Assembly: GCF_040448675.1 (NCBI RefSeq)
Contig: NZ_CP159289.1
Span: 4,137,001 to 4,201,000 of the forward strand
Reading direction: 5' to 3'
DNA length: 64,000 bases
Source of the DNA: Dyadobacter sp. 676
GTDB lineage: Bacteria; Bacteroidota; Bacteroidia; Cytophagales; Spirosomataceae
The notes below the pieces were generated by a model, which did not search any database, had not been told where the DNA came from, and saw nothing but the letters and a program-made list of their open reading frames with translations. Positions 34,430 to 43,589 of the stretch are shown here, in pieces. How positions within the stretch are numbered: the stretch's first letter is position 1; the number at the start of each line of letters is the position of its first letter. The translations under genes were made by a program, and so were the position numbers.

Positions 34430-35548
34430 TCAGCTCAGGCTTTTATAAAGCTGAACAAGCTGCCCGGCAATATGTTTTCCCGAAAACTGTTGAATATGTA
34501 ATTTTCCCGCTTCCGGTAACGAATTCCGAAGGTGAACATCAGTGACCAGTTTGTGAAGCTGTTCGCTGATGTTTTCTGTTTGATAAGGGTCCGCATAGAG
34601 CCCGCCGGGGCCGCCGGCTTCTTCCAGGCAGGAACCTTTCGCAGCCAAAACGGCGGTACCGCTGTGCAATGCTTCGACGATTGGAATACCAAAGCCTTCA
34701 TAAATTGAAATGTAGGCGAATACTTCTGCGGCCTGGTACAATGCAGGCAAATGCGGCGTGGAGACATTATGCAGCAAAAGCACGCGCTCTTCGAGCTTCA
34801 ACCGCTGGATCGTTTCCTTGATTTTCTGCAAATAGGCCGTTGGTTTTCCGACGAGCACCAATTTGAAACCGTGGTCTTTCAACCGGGCAAATGCTTCTAC
34901 AAGCCGGTGCTGGTTTTTGCGTTCTTCCAATGTGCCTACACAAAGGATAAATGGCCCGGTAATGCCGTATTCGGCACAAATGCGGGCTTGTTCCCCGGAG
35001 GAAAGCTGTTTTTTAAATACCGGATTGCAATCCTGGTAAATGACTTTGATTTTGGAGTCATCTACACCGTACAGCTCGACTAGATCACGGCGCGTCTGAT
35101 CGCTCACGGCTACCACGGAGTCAGCACGTTTGCAGGCGGATTTGAATTTGTGGCGGTAAATGGCGCGGTCGACGGGTTTGAACAAATGCGGAAGCCGTTC
35201 GAAAATCAGGTCGTGAATGGTTACTATAGATTTGATACGCGCCGCCTGCAAGCCTTGCGGGATTTCGTTGCTGAGGCCGTGGTAAATGCCAATCTTATCC
35301 TCCCGCAGCTGACGCGTAATGCGCGCGTAGCGCCAGTAGGCCGACAACTTCCGATTAATGAAGCCCTTGGGGTAATGTATTGACTCTTCCGGGTATTCAT
35401 CGAACAAATGCCGGTTGTTTCCGGGCGTATAGGCCAGGTACTCGTGGTCCGACTCGTGCATCATTAATGCATTCAGAATAAAGCGGCTGTAATTTCCGAG
35501 ACCTGTTTTGTTGGCAAACGCTCTTTTGGCGTCAAATCCTATGCGCAT
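34430..35548 (-). CDS. Glycosyltransferase family 1 (GT4-type)
   Basis: 372 residues. The N-terminal GT-B domain starts at MRIGFDAKRAFANKTGLGNY, which fixes the start; an in-frame ATG 18 codons upstream adds non-family sequence. The C-terminal domain shows GTLEERKNQHRLVEAF and the donor-site motif SIYEGFGIPIVEALHSGTAV, with the usual E-x7-E. It probably builds a surface polysaccharide or lipid-linked glycan using an NDP-sugar. No other glycan genes are adjacent. Confidence 0.92.
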   Translation of the reverse strand: MRIGFDAKRAFANKTGLGNYSRFILNALMMHESDHEYLAYTPGNNRHLFDEYPEESIHYPKGFINRKLSAYWRYARITRQLREDKIGIYHGLSNEIPQGLQAARIKSIVTIHDLIFERLPHLFKPVDRAIYRHKFKSACKRADSVVAVSDQTRRDLVELYGVDDSKIKVIYQDCNPVFKKQLSSGEQARICAEYGITGPFILCVGTLEERKNQHRLVEAFARLKDHGFKLVLVGKPTAYLQKIKETIQRLKLEERVLLLHNVSTPHLPALYQAAEVFAYISIYEGFGIPIVEALHSGTAVLAAKGSCLEEAGGPGGLYADPYQTENISEQLHKLVTDVHLRNSLPEAGKLHIQQFSGKHIAGQLVQLYKSLS

Positions 35549-35638
35549 AATGGGGAACTGCAAGGGTTTCCGGGCAAAAGTCCGTATTTTTGCGGATACC
35601 ACCGAAAATTATTGGTGGCTATTTTGTGTTACAAAGGA

Positions 35639-36931
35639 ATGAAGAGAAACAATGTCCGCAAACGGGGCAATCCCAAAGCATCCTCCCTTTCACTAGCCGA
35701 AGAATATCAGATACACACGCTGGCCAACGGGATCCGCATTGCACATAAGCAGGTTCCTTACACGCAAATAGCGCATTGCGGCATCATGCTCGATATCGGC
35801 AGCCGCGACGAACTGCCCCACCAGCAAGGTCTGGCCCATTTCTGGGAGCACATGGCTTTCAAAGGCACCGAAAAAAGAAGCTCCTACCACGTTATCAACC
35901 GACTGGAAAATGTAGGTGGCGAATTGAATGCCTATACGACCAAAGAAAAAATCTGCTTCCACGCCTCGGTACTCGACGATCATTTCGAGAAGGCGATGGA
36001 TTTGCTGGCCGATATCACTTTCCATTCCGTTTTTCCCGACAAGCAGATCGAGCGGGAGCGGAATGTGATCCTGGAAGAAATGTCGATGTACGTCGACTCG
36101 CCGGAGGACGCTATCCAGGACGATTTCGACCAGCTGATTTTTCCCGGCCACGCATTGGGCAGCAACATCCTGGGCACGCCCGAAACGGTCAATACCTTTG
36201 GACGGGAGCATTTGTATGAATTTATTAACCATAACATCGACACCGAGCGCATTGTGGTGTCGTCGGTGAGCCGCCTGCCGTTTTCGCGCGTGATCCGCAT
36301 TGCGGAGAAATACCTGGGGAGTGTGCCTCACCGGAAGACGGCCCGCGAGCGCAAAGCACCGGTGACTTACACGCCCGTGCGCCAGGAACGCGAGCGCCCG
36401 ATCCAGCAGGCACAATGCGCCATGGGCCAGCCGGCGTATTCGCTGCTCGACGAACGCCGGTTACCGTTTTTTATGCTGGTGAACTTGCTGGGCGGGCCGG
36501 GAATGAACTCGCGGTTCAACCTTTCGCTCAGGGAAAAATACGGGTTCGTGTATTCGATCGAGGCCAGTTACACGCCTTATCTCGATACCGGCTTCATGGG
36601 TATCTTCTTTGGTACGGAGAAAAAACAGTTGAACAAAAGTATTGCATTGATCCATAAAGAGCTGAAACGCATCCGCGAAGTGCCTTTGTCGACCCTTCAA
36701 TTGCATCAGACCAAAGTGCAGCTGATGGGGCAGCTGGCAATGTCGGAGGAAAGCAACATGAGTTTTATGCTGATGATGGCCAAAAGCATTCTGGACAACG
36801 GGAAAGTGGATTCGTTGCCGGAGATTTTTTCCGAAATCGAGCAAATTACCGCCGGGCAGTTGCAGGAAATCGCTGTGGAAATGTTCAACGAGCAGAATTT
36901 CAGTTATCTGACATTCCTGCCGGAGGAATGA
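35639..36931 (+). CDS. M16 family zinc peptidase (processing-peptidase type)
   Basis: 430 residues. The inverted zinc motif HFWEH (HxxEH) lies at about residues 68-72, with the third ligand Glu in the following EEMSMYVDSPED helix. The C-terminal half is the non-catalytic M16_C domain. It has no obvious signal peptide; the basic N-terminus (MKRNNVRKRGNPK) suggests a cytoplasmic location. The chosen ATG directly follows a plausible leader. A second, divergent M16 gene lies convergent on the other strand 90 bp away; the two share the fold but little sequence. Confidence 0.92.
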   Translation: MKRNNVRKRGNPKASSLSLAEEYQIHTLANGIRIAHKQVPYTQIAHCGIMLDIGSRDELPHQQGLAHFWEHMAFKGTEKRSSYHVINRLENVGGELNAYTTKEKICFHASVLDDHFEKAMDLLADITFHSVFPDKQIERERNVILEEMSMYVDSPEDAIQDDFDQLIFPGHALGSNILGTPETVNTFGREHLYEFINHNIDTERIVVSSVSRLPFSRVIRIAEKYLGSVPHRKTARERKAPVTYTPVRQERERPIQQAQCAMGQPAYSLLDERRLPFFMLVNLLGGPGMNSRFNLSLREKYGFVYSIEASYTPYLDTGFMGIFFGTEKKQLNKSIALIHKELKRIREVPLSTLQLHQTKVQLMGQLAMSEESNMSFMLMMAKSILDNGKVDSLPEIFSEIEQITAGQLQEIAVEMFNEQNFSYLTFLPEE

Positions 36932-36953
36932 TTCCGATATAATTAGACCTCGG

Positions 36954-36983
36954 TGTCCCCCCTGAGCGCGGTGAAGGGGGACA
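36954..36983. repeat. Inverted repeat between the convergent M16 genes
   Basis: An 8-bp perfect stem TGTCCCCC / GGGGGACA with a 14-base spacer. No T tract follows, so it may be a weak terminator or a dispersed intergenic repeat. Confidence 0.5.
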
Positions 36984-37021
36984 TTATCCATTTGATACAG
37001 TCTCTTTCTTTACTTGCAGCG

Positions 37022-38263
37022 TTACTTCGCTTCCGTCCTGTAATACATTGTCGATGTATTTTCAGGCCGCAGAATGGTTTTGGCTGCATTATTGATATCA
37101 TCGGGAGTGAGCACCCTGATGATATCCGCGTCCGTATTGGCCCAATCCACATTACCGGCGTTTGCTGCAAATGCGAGGTTCATTGCCCGGTTGAGTAGTT
37201 CAACCTCCGAGAACGCGAGCGAAGCTTCCGATTGATTTTTGACCTTGACCACTTCTTCTTCCGAAGCACCGTTTTCGACGACTTCCTGCAAAATTTCCGT
37301 CACCGCTTTGTCCGCGTCTTCCAGCGAAACACCCGGATTGAGGTTGCCTTTCACCATCAGCAGTCCAGGATCGAGGGAAGAAACGATGCTCGCGCTGACG
37401 CTGTTGAACAGCGCGCGTTCTTTCAATAGCTTCTGATATAATCTCGAAGACCTTCCTCTGCCTAAAACATCGCTCAGAAGGTCGGCGGCATAAAATCCTT
37501 CATCGTACCGGCCCGGCATGTGGAAAACCTTGATCAGCGAATTGAGGGGAACGGAAGCCGAAGTTTCCAGATGTCTGGCTTCGGTTTGTGGAGGTTCCTG
37601 CGGCAGGTTACGCACGTAGGTAGGGCCTGCCGGAATATTTCCAAACCATTTTTCGGACAGTTCCTGTACCTTCTCGAAAGTTACCGCGCCGGCAACAACC
37701 ATTACGGCATTGTTGGGCCGGTAGAAACGAAAGAAAAAGTCTTTCACGTCGCCCATCGTGGCGCGCTCGATGTGGCCGATGTCTTTTCCGATCGTAGCCC
37801 AGCGATACGGGTGTTTTTTATAGGCGAGCGGGCGAAGTTTGAGCCAAAGGTCGCCATAAGGCTGGTTGAGATACCGTTGTTTGAATTCCTCGATAACGAC
37901 CTTGCGCTGCACTTCCAGCACATTCGGATCGAACGAAAGGCTCAGCATGCGATCCGATTCCAGCCAGAATGCCGTTTCGACATTTTCGGCCGGTAATGTG
38001 ATATAATAATTGGTGATATCCGGTGAAGTAAATGCATTGTTCTCGCCGCCTACGTTCTGCACCGGAATATCGTAGCTGGGAATGTGCCTGGAACCGCCAA
38101 ACATCAGGTGCTCAAACAAATGTGCAAAACCGGTGCGTTCCTCATCTTCGTCCCGCGACCCGACGTTGTACAAAATATTGACCGCAGCCATGGGTGTCGA
38201 AAAGTCCTCGTGCACAATTACCCGAAGGCCATTACCCAATGTAAACTGCTTGTATCGAATCAT
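37022..38263 (-). CDS. M16 family zinc peptidase with intact HxxEH
   Basis: 413 residues. The zinc motif HLFEH is at about 48-52 in FAHLFEHLMFGGS, and the Glu ligand follows in VVIEEFKQRYLNQPYG (about 123). An M16_C domain occupies the second half. No signal peptide is visible, so the protein is cytoplasmic or exported by another route. This is the PqqL/YmxG-like form common in Bacteroidota. The upstream 138 bp is a divergent promoter region shared with the exported TPR-like gene. Confidence 0.93.
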   Translation of the reverse strand: MIRYKQFTLGNGLRVIVHEDFSTPMAAVNILYNVGSRDEDEERTGFAHLFEHLMFGGSRHIPSYDIPVQNVGGENNAFTSPDITNYYITLPAENVETAFWLESDRMLSLSFDPNVLEVQRKVVIEEFKQRYLNQPYGDLWLKLRPLAYKKHPYRWATIGKDIGHIERATMGDVKDFFFRFYRPNNAVMVVAGAVTFEKVQELSEKWFGNIPAGPTYVRNLPQEPPQTEARHLETSASVPLNSLIKVFHMPGRYDEGFYAADLLSDVLGRGRSSRLYQKLLKERALFNSVSASIVSSLDPGLLMVKGNLNPGVSLEDADKAVTEILQEVVENGASEEEVVKVKNQSEASLAFSEVELLNRAMNLAFAANAGNVDWANTDADIIRVLTPDDINNAAKTILRPENTSTMYYRTEAK

Positions 38264-38401
38264 ATGTTCAAAAAAGGAAGTTGAATATGTACTTTTCAGC
38301 CAAAATAAAACCGGCGACCGAAACCACCGGGTTCAAATATGGGTTATAAACAAAGCTACTGTTCAGCTGGGACACCACCAAACCAATTTGAGTTGAAAGC
38401 C

Positions 38402-39521
38402 ATGCAAATTACACTTCATTCCCTTTGCATAGGGATTATTCTTGCCCTATGTCCATTCCAGACCAATGCCCAACTACTCAATGACCCCGCCTCGCTAAAA
38501 AACATTCAGAGCAGTCTCGACAAAATTTACAACTACGAGTTCGACGAAGCGGCGCAGATAATCGAACAGGTGGAAAAGAAATACCCCGGTCATCCCGTAT
38601 CCTATATCCTCGACTCGTTCATTCTTTACTGGAAATACCTGCCGATCAAGGACAACCCGGCGAAATCGAAGGAATATATCGGGAAGCTGGACCAGTGCCT
38701 TGAAGCGATCAACAAGCGTTATGGCAAGAATAGCCTCGACCCCGAAGCGGTATTTTATACTATGGTGGCCCGGGGATATATGGCGATGATGTACAACTAC
38801 CGCGGCGAGATGATGGCCGCGGCGGGCGAGGGCAAAAAAGGCCTATAACGCATTCGTGGAAGGGTTTAAGCTGATGAACAAGAACCCCGAGTTTTATTTT
38901 ACTTCGGGAATGTACAACTATTACGTGGAGGTGTATCCCGAGGAACATCCGATCGTGAAGCCATTGCTGGTATTCTTTAAAAACGGCGATAAGGCTTTGG
39001 GCCTTAAACAAATCGATACGGCTACCAAGGTAGGGACGATCACCAGGGCGGAGTCGTGCTACTATATTTCACATATTTACCTGAAATACGAAACGAAACC
39101 GGAGAAGGCGGTCTTTTATATGGATAAGCTGGTTAGCCAGTACCCGCGCAACCCGATTTTCCTGATGAAACACATCGAGGCGCAGTTGCTTTCGGGGAAG
39201 TATAATGAGGCTGAGGAAGGCATCCAGTCGCTGCGTAAGCACAATGCGGGCTTCTATCCGGTGGCGTGGCGTACGTTCCAGGGAATTTTGGAAGAAAAGG
39301 GCATGAAAAACGATGCCGCCGCTCAAAGAGAATATCTTGCCGCATTAAAAACGCCGCACGACGACCAGTACACAAAGGAATATCACGCTTTTGCGTACGC
39401 CGGCCTCGCGCGCATTTCCGCACGTGCAGGCAACAAGGCCAGGGCAAAGGAGTATTATAAAAAATGCCTCGGCAAAGCCGAATACCGGTCGGTAGTACGG
39501 GAAGCCAAGGCATTCAAATAA
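38402..39521 (+). CDS. Exported TPR-like protein (frameshifted)
   Basis: After removing one A from the A6 run 38834-38839 the frame is continuous for 372 residues, joining AAAGEGKKAYNAFVEGFKLM. A signal peptide (MQITLHSLCIGIILALCPFQTNAQ) is followed by helical TPR-like pairs (YISHIYLKYETKPEKAVFY, AGLARISARAGNKARAKEYY). It probably acts in the periplasm or outer envelope as a scaffold. Without correction the first half ends at 38848. The function is unknown. Confidence 0.75.
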
Positions 39522-39538
39522 GGTAATAAATCTGGAAA

Positions 39539-40675
39539 TCAGTTCGGAAAGAGACTTTTGTCGAGTCCCGGAATGATTTTCAGGGCATTTTTATAGTAGA
39601 GCTTCTTTAAAACTTCATCGGATAATCCCATGCCGTACATACGCCAGAACGCGTGGTACTTTTTGTGATAGGGAAAATATTCGTCTTCGGTTTCCAGCAC
39701 CCTGAAATAGGTCGCGTATTCGGAAGGTACCCAGCTGTCTTTTCCGAACAGAACGCGATCCTGATATTTGTCGAAAAACTTCTTCGCAGTCCGTGGCTGG
39801 CGGCCCAGTTCGGCGATAACGGCGCCTATTTCCACGTACATATTAGGAAAGGCGACCATCAGGCTGTCGAGCTTTTTAAGATTGTTGGGGTACCATCCCA
39901 TGTGCGCGTTAATGAACGTCGTCTTCGGGTTCATCCTGAAAATGTGGTGCTGTTCGGCGATCAGCGAATCGAACGGGATGGGATCGTTGGGCCCGCGTTT
40001 ACGTCCGGGGTGGGTTTTGAGTTCGAGCCAGCGTTCGTTGTAGCGGTCCATGGGGTCCCAGAACGACGGGACGTCGGCGGTGTGAATGAGTACGGGAATG
40101 CCCAATTCGCCGCATTTCTGCCAAACGGGTTGGAGCCGCCGGTCGCTTACTGGTACGCGATTGCCTTTGTCGTCCTTAATGCCCGCAAAACCCAGACTTT
40201 TATAGATTTTCAACCCTTTGGCGCCCATTTTTACGTCTTCTTCCAATTGTTTTACCGCTTTCTCAGACCAGTCTTTTTCACCGAATCCTTTGAATTGAAG
40301 ATTGGTAAAAACAGCAATGCGTTTGGGTTCGTTTTTCGCTACATTTTCGAGCGCGCCTTTCAGAGTGGCGGTACCTTCCGCCCATTCCTGTGACCACCCC
40401 CGGCCGCTGAGATTGACCATGATTCCCATATTCAACTCGTCCATTTGCCGCACCAGCGCTTTCAGATCCTGTGTGGGCATCTGGTATTGGTGGTTATGGA
40501 CGTCGATAAACGGGAATTTCGCTTTTTTCAATGGGTGCTCTTCGACTTTCAGCGTGGATACGGGGTCATATTCTTCGAAACCGAGCGGCTGTTCGGCGAG
40601 AGGCGCGGATTGTTGCTGCGCGCACGCGCTGAGTGTGGAACCTATTGACAAGAGGAACAGTAGTACTTTTTTCAT
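39539..40675 (-). CDS. Amidohydrolase-family lipoprotein
   Basis: 378 residues. The N-terminus is a lipoprotein signal (LLSIGSTLSAC, lipid on Cys18). The catalytic domain is amidohydrolase 2 (ACMSD-like): the first metal motif is FIDVHNHQYQ, followed by IPVLIHTADVPSF and INAHMGWYP, and late Asp in LFGKDSWVPS. These enzymes hydrolyse or decarboxylate small cyclic substrates; the actual substrate is not predictable. It lies 13 bp downstream of ispF on the same strand, suggesting cotranscription. Confidence 0.88.
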   Translation of the reverse strand: MKKVLLFLLSIGSTLSACAQQQSAPLAEQPLGFEEYDPVSTLKVEEHPLKKAKFPFIDVHNHQYQMPTQDLKALVRQMDELNMGIMVNLSGRGWSQEWAEGTATLKGALENVAKNEPKRIAVFTNLQFKGFGEKDWSEKAVKQLEEDVKMGAKGLKIYKSLGFAGIKDDKGNRVPVSDRRLQPVWQKCGELGIPVLIHTADVPSFWDPMDRYNERWLELKTHPGRKRGPNDPIPFDSLIAEQHHIFRMNPKTTFINAHMGWYPNNLKKLDSLMVAFPNMYVEIGAVIAELGRQPRTAKKFFDKYQDRVLFGKDSWVPSEYATYFRVLETEDEYFPYHKKYHAFWRMYGMGLSDEVLKKLYYKNALKIIPGLDKSLFPN

Positions 40676-40688
40676 GCGGATCTATCAT

Positions 40689-41207
40689 TTACAGGATCGT
40701 TGACTGTGCATTGCCCGGAAGCGCGCCGGGTTTATAGATCAGGGCAACACAATGCGCGGCGATGCCCTCCTCCCTTCCTACAAATCCCAGGTGCTCGGAC
40801 GTGGTTGCCTTGATCGATATATCTTCCTCTGAAATGCCGGTAACCTTCGCCAGGCAGGTCTTCATGGCCGGAATGTGCGGGTTAAGTTTCGGGTTTTGCA
40901 CTACGACGGTTACATCCACATTCCCTACCTCGTAACCTTTTTCACGGACCATTTCCAGTACTTTGGCCAAAAGTATCTTGCTGTCGACGCCCTTCCATTG
41001 CGGGTCTTTGTCGGAAAAATGGTAACCGATATTGCGGAGATTGGCCGCGCCCAGCAATGCGTCGCACATGACGTGGCAAATCACATCGGCGTCGGAATGC
41101 CCTTTGGCACCATGTGTATGGGGGATTAGAATACCGCCGAGCCAAAAGGGCCGGCCTTCAACCAACTGATGAACATCGTAGCCTTGCCCTACGCGGAATG
41201 GGAACAT
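40689..41207 (-). CDS. ispF: 2-C-methyl-D-erythritol 2,4-cyclodiphosphate synthase
   Basis: 172 residues. It forms the cyclic diphosphate in the MEP isoprenoid pathway. The zinc ligands are visible in GYDVHQL (Asp, His) and SDADVICHVMCDALLGA (the HSDADV motif and His). The CMP-binding KATTSEHLGFVGREEGI is intact. Length is typical plus a short C-terminal tail. The neighbouring genes are unrelated to isoprenoid synthesis. Confidence 0.96.
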   Translation of the reverse strand: MFPFRVGQGYDVHQLVEGRPFWLGGILIPHTHGAKGHSDADVICHVMCDALLGAANLRNIGYHFSDKDPQWKGVDSKILLAKVLEMVREKGYEVGNVDVTVVVQNPKLNPHIPAMKTCLAKVTGISEEDISIKATTSEHLGFVGREEGIAAHCVALIYKPGALPGNAQSTIL

Positions 41208-41231
41208 ATTATACTGGGAACTGATGAGTAG

Positions 41232-41663
41232 TTAAGATTTCGGATTATCGGGATCACTATCGTTTCGTTTTTCAAGATTTTCGAGGCGCTTGTCGATATC
41301 ATCCAATCTGGTGTCAGTTTTGTTGAAGCGGTCAACAACGAAATCAAACAGTTTGATAAGATCATCCTTTGTGGCCATAGATTCCAGATCATCTTTTGTC
41401 GCCATCCTCTCCATTTTTTCGAGTATAATTCTGTTCATGGCTGAAATATCACGCATAGTGTTTTCTACCATTGTCTGCCGGTCATTGAGCAGAAACATGT
41501 GTTTGGCGAGGTCCCGCATGTTTTCTTCCAACGAGTCCATCCGGCCAATCGTTTGAGATTGTCCCTTGCGGAGTTCCAGAAGGTCGGCGTCGACGCGGTC
41601 GAAGCGCATGAGAATTTCGGCGAGCATCTCTTCGAGGTTACTGATTCTTTCGCTGTCTTTCAT
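41232..41663 (-). CDS. Coiled-coil protein of unknown function
   Basis: 143 residues, almost entirely charged heptad-like helix. It contains a tandem repeat MATKDDLESMATKDDL (about residues 87-102) and a final ENLEKRNDSDPDNPKS tail. Similar MxTKDDL repeat coiled coils occur in many bacteria, where some are found beside toxin or nuclease genes; no such neighbour is seen here. There is no signal peptide. Function unknown. Confidence 0.7.
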   Translation of the reverse strand: MKDSERISNLEEMLAEILMRFDRVDADLLELRKGQSQTIGRMDSLEENMRDLAKHMFLLNDRQTMVENTMRDISAMNRIILEKMERMATKDDLESMATKDDLIKLFDFVVDRFNKTDTRLDDIDKRLENLEKRNDSDPDNPKS

Positions 41664-41801
41664 AAACGATAGGTTAACAAATATAACAATTCTTTCCTAC
41701 CTATACGGAAGAACCGAGCTTTGGTAACAATATATCGTGCACCAATTTTCAAGCGGTAAAAAAAGTCATCAAAATCGCATATATTGGCATTGCAGGGCAA
41801 C

Positions 41802-41834
41802 TTTTTGCCGGTTAGCTTTGGTTCCGTATATATT
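41802..41834 (+). promoter_or_regulatory. Candidate promoter of dps
   Basis: A TTTTTG element, 19 bp of spacer and TATATATT resemble the Bacteroidota -33/-7 arrangement, 33 bp before the dps start codon. A GG-N10-GC arrangement (sigma-54 like) overlaps it at 41796-41809, so the class of promoter is not certain. Confidence 0.45.
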
Positions 41835-41866
41835 CAACACAATTAACCATATCAATACGAAGACGC

Positions 41867-42337
41867 ATGAAAACCAACATCGGAATATCGGATGAGCATA
41901 CCCGGGCGGTTGCCTATCAATTGAATAAACTGCTCGCCAACGAATTTGTACTTTATACCAAAACCCGCAACTATCACTGGAACATCGGTGGAATGAACTT
42001 CTTTGAACTGCACAAGCTGTTCGAAGGACAATACGAGCAGTTACAGGTTATCCTGGACGACATTGCGGAGCGTATCCGCGCTATCGGCCACTACTCGGAG
42101 GCCCGTCTGGCGGATATTCTCAAGCTGACCGACCTGCTCGAACCCGAATACACGACCGATGAGAAAACCCAGCTGCAAAACCTGCTGGACGACCACGAAA
42201 CGATTATTCGCATCCTGCGTAACCTCATAACCGAGTTCGCGGACACGTATAAAGACCTGGGCTCAAGTGATTATGTGACCGGACTTCTGAGGGAGCACGA
42301 GAAAATGGCCTGGATGCTCCGCGCCTTCCTGAAATAG
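41867..42337 (+). CDS. dps: Dps-family ferritin-like DNA-protection protein
   Basis: 156 residues. The ferroxidase ligands are seen in KTRNYHWNIGGMNFFELHKLFE (pieces YHWNI and LHKLFE) and in the following DDIAERIRAIG, with conserved Asp and Glu. The protein forms a 12-subunit shell that oxidises and stores iron with hydrogen peroxide and can protect DNA in starvation. There is no lysine-rich N-terminal tail, so strong DNA binding is not expected. It is monocistronic with a downstream hairpin. Confidence 0.94.
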   Translation: MKTNIGISDEHTRAVAYQLNKLLANEFVLYTKTRNYHWNIGGMNFFELHKLFEGQYEQLQVILDDIAERIRAIGHYSEARLADILKLTDLLEPEYTTDEKTQLQNLLDDHETIIRILRNLITEFADTYKDLGSSDYVTGLLREHEKMAWMLRAFLK

Positions 42338-42358
42338 GGGAATTGGACAAAACTTAAA

Positions 42359-42392
42359 AAAAGCCGGTCGGATCATAAGGTCCGCCGGCTTT
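42359..42392. terminator. Bidirectional hairpin between dps and the anti-sigma gene
   Basis: Stem AAAGCCGG.CGGA with its complement. The T-rich tail is strong on the minus strand (TTTTTTTAAG) and weak on the plus strand. Confidence 0.75.
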
Positions 42393-42412
42393 CGTGTGTA
42401 CAGGTTAATACT

Positions 42413-42873
42413 TTACTTGTTGTCCGCCCGCATTTCGGTTTTGATCTTTTCGAGCTCCTCCTGTTGCGCTACCGATTTGAAATAGAAGTACAAACCGGCG
42501 ATCAGGAAGATTTTGGAAAGGATAAAAACCGCGATAAACGCCGGACGCCACAACTTGTGCACTTTCATGTGCGTATCGTTGACTTCTATATCGAGATATT
42601 GGCCGGGATTTGCCGTTTCGCCGGAATAGTGGCTCTGGCGGCCTTTTTTTCGCGAATACTTCTCAGCAATATGATTTCCCTCACAGCCTCGGGAGGCGGT
42701 ACCGACCCTTCCGCAAAGTAGCGTTTGATATCTTCTTCCAATTCACCCACATACCCGGACAGTTCCTCGTCCATCCGCATCATTGCCGCAACCTGCGCCT
42801 GTTCTTCCTCGTTGGTAAGCCCCATTAGATGCGATTCGAGCATACCGCTTTCTATAAATTCCTGCTTGTCCAA
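42413..42873 (-). CDS. Anti-sigma-factor-like protein with one TM helix (frameshifted)
   Basis: As written, the frame stops at 42586 after 95 residues (start MDKQEFIESGMLESHLMGL, the usual N-terminus of Bacteroidota RskA-like anti-sigma factors), before any membrane helix. A second frame, downstream on the minus strand, encodes MKVHKLWRPAFIAVFILSKI, a transmembrane helix, and a charged tail ending at 42413. Adding one base to (or removing two from) the T7 run 42644-42650 joins the two through YLDIEVNDTHMKVHKLW. The result is a 153-residue cytoplasmic domain plus one TM helix plus a short coiled coil. It lacks the large extracytoplasmic domain of typical relatives. Gene order after a sigma-like gene fits an anti-sigma role. 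Confidence 0.6.
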
Positions 42874-42886
42874 TTTGCGTGAGCCT

Positions 42887-43348
42887 TTATGCGTTGCGAT
42901 AGGATTTGAAAAATTCGTGGAAAGAACGAAGTACCTCGGTTTTGGATATATTCAGTTTTCCGGCAACTTCCTCCGGCGTAAAACCCTGGCGAAACGCAAG
43001 GTCGAAAACGCTCCGAGGCGAGGCATCCCCGCTGGTGTATTCGGCTCCGGCAGGCGCGAGGGCCGTTAGCTTACGCTTGGCTTCCACCGCTTTTGCCCGC
43101 GCGAGCTTGATAACGCAGACCGCAAAAGTAAAGGGATAGCTATTACAGGATTGCAATTGCGGAGAGGAGAATACGCTTACCAGAACTTCCTGCGCCAGGT
43201 GGATCTGGGGTAAAATTTGCAGGATAATACCGTAGGCCATTGCTCCATACTGATCATACACTTCGAGGGAGGTAAGTGTTTTCGGTTTCGAAAGCGCCTG
43301 GCCGTTAACTCCGTTGCCAGCTCGTTCTAATTCATTCATACACTGCAA
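42887..43348 (-). CDS. Degenerate sigma-70-like regulator
   Basis: 153 residues. The C-terminal 40 residues form a region-4-like helix-turn-helix (GFTPEEVAGKLNISKTEVL). The N-terminal part corresponds to sigma region 2 (YDQYGAMAYGIILQIL, then HLAQEVLVSVF), but with the -10-binding part poorly conserved. It precedes an anti-sigma-like gene by 13 bp. An ECF sigma-factor role is suggested by context and this architecture, but promoter binding is uncertain. A start three codons on (MNELERAG) is equally possible. Confidence 0.65.
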   Translation of the reverse strand: MQCMNELERAGNGVNGQALSKPKTLTSLEVYDQYGAMAYGIILQILPQIHLAQEVLVSVFSSPQLQSCNSYPFTFAVCVIKLARAKAVEAKRKLTALAPAGAEYTSGDASPRSVFDLAFRQGFTPEEVAGKLNISKTEVLRSFHEFFKSYRNA

Positions 43349-43577
43349 TTAATTATGCGAAATTGGGTAGGGTAAGTGATCTGAAATGTATTATAACGTT
43401 GAATGTAAAGGAAGTTTCGGGCAATTAGTGTGGGGCGTCGCTGGTAAATTTAATAGAATGCTCAATAAAAAGGCCAGTTGTTTGTAAAAAAAGTTTGATT
43501 TGTTTTTGTAAAACTATTTCAGGGTACGTCGCGGCTTTTGCGACCGGGTTTGATTTTCAGGAAGGTCTGTCAATGGC

Positions 43578-43585
43578 TAACTTTG
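43578..43585 (+). promoter_or_regulatory. -7 box TAACTTTG close to a start codon
   Basis: It matches the Bacteroidota -7 consensus TAnnTTTG exactly and ends 4 bp before the ATG of the HAD gene. The resulting transcript would have almost no leader. Confidence 0.5.
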
Positions 43586-43589
43586 TATT

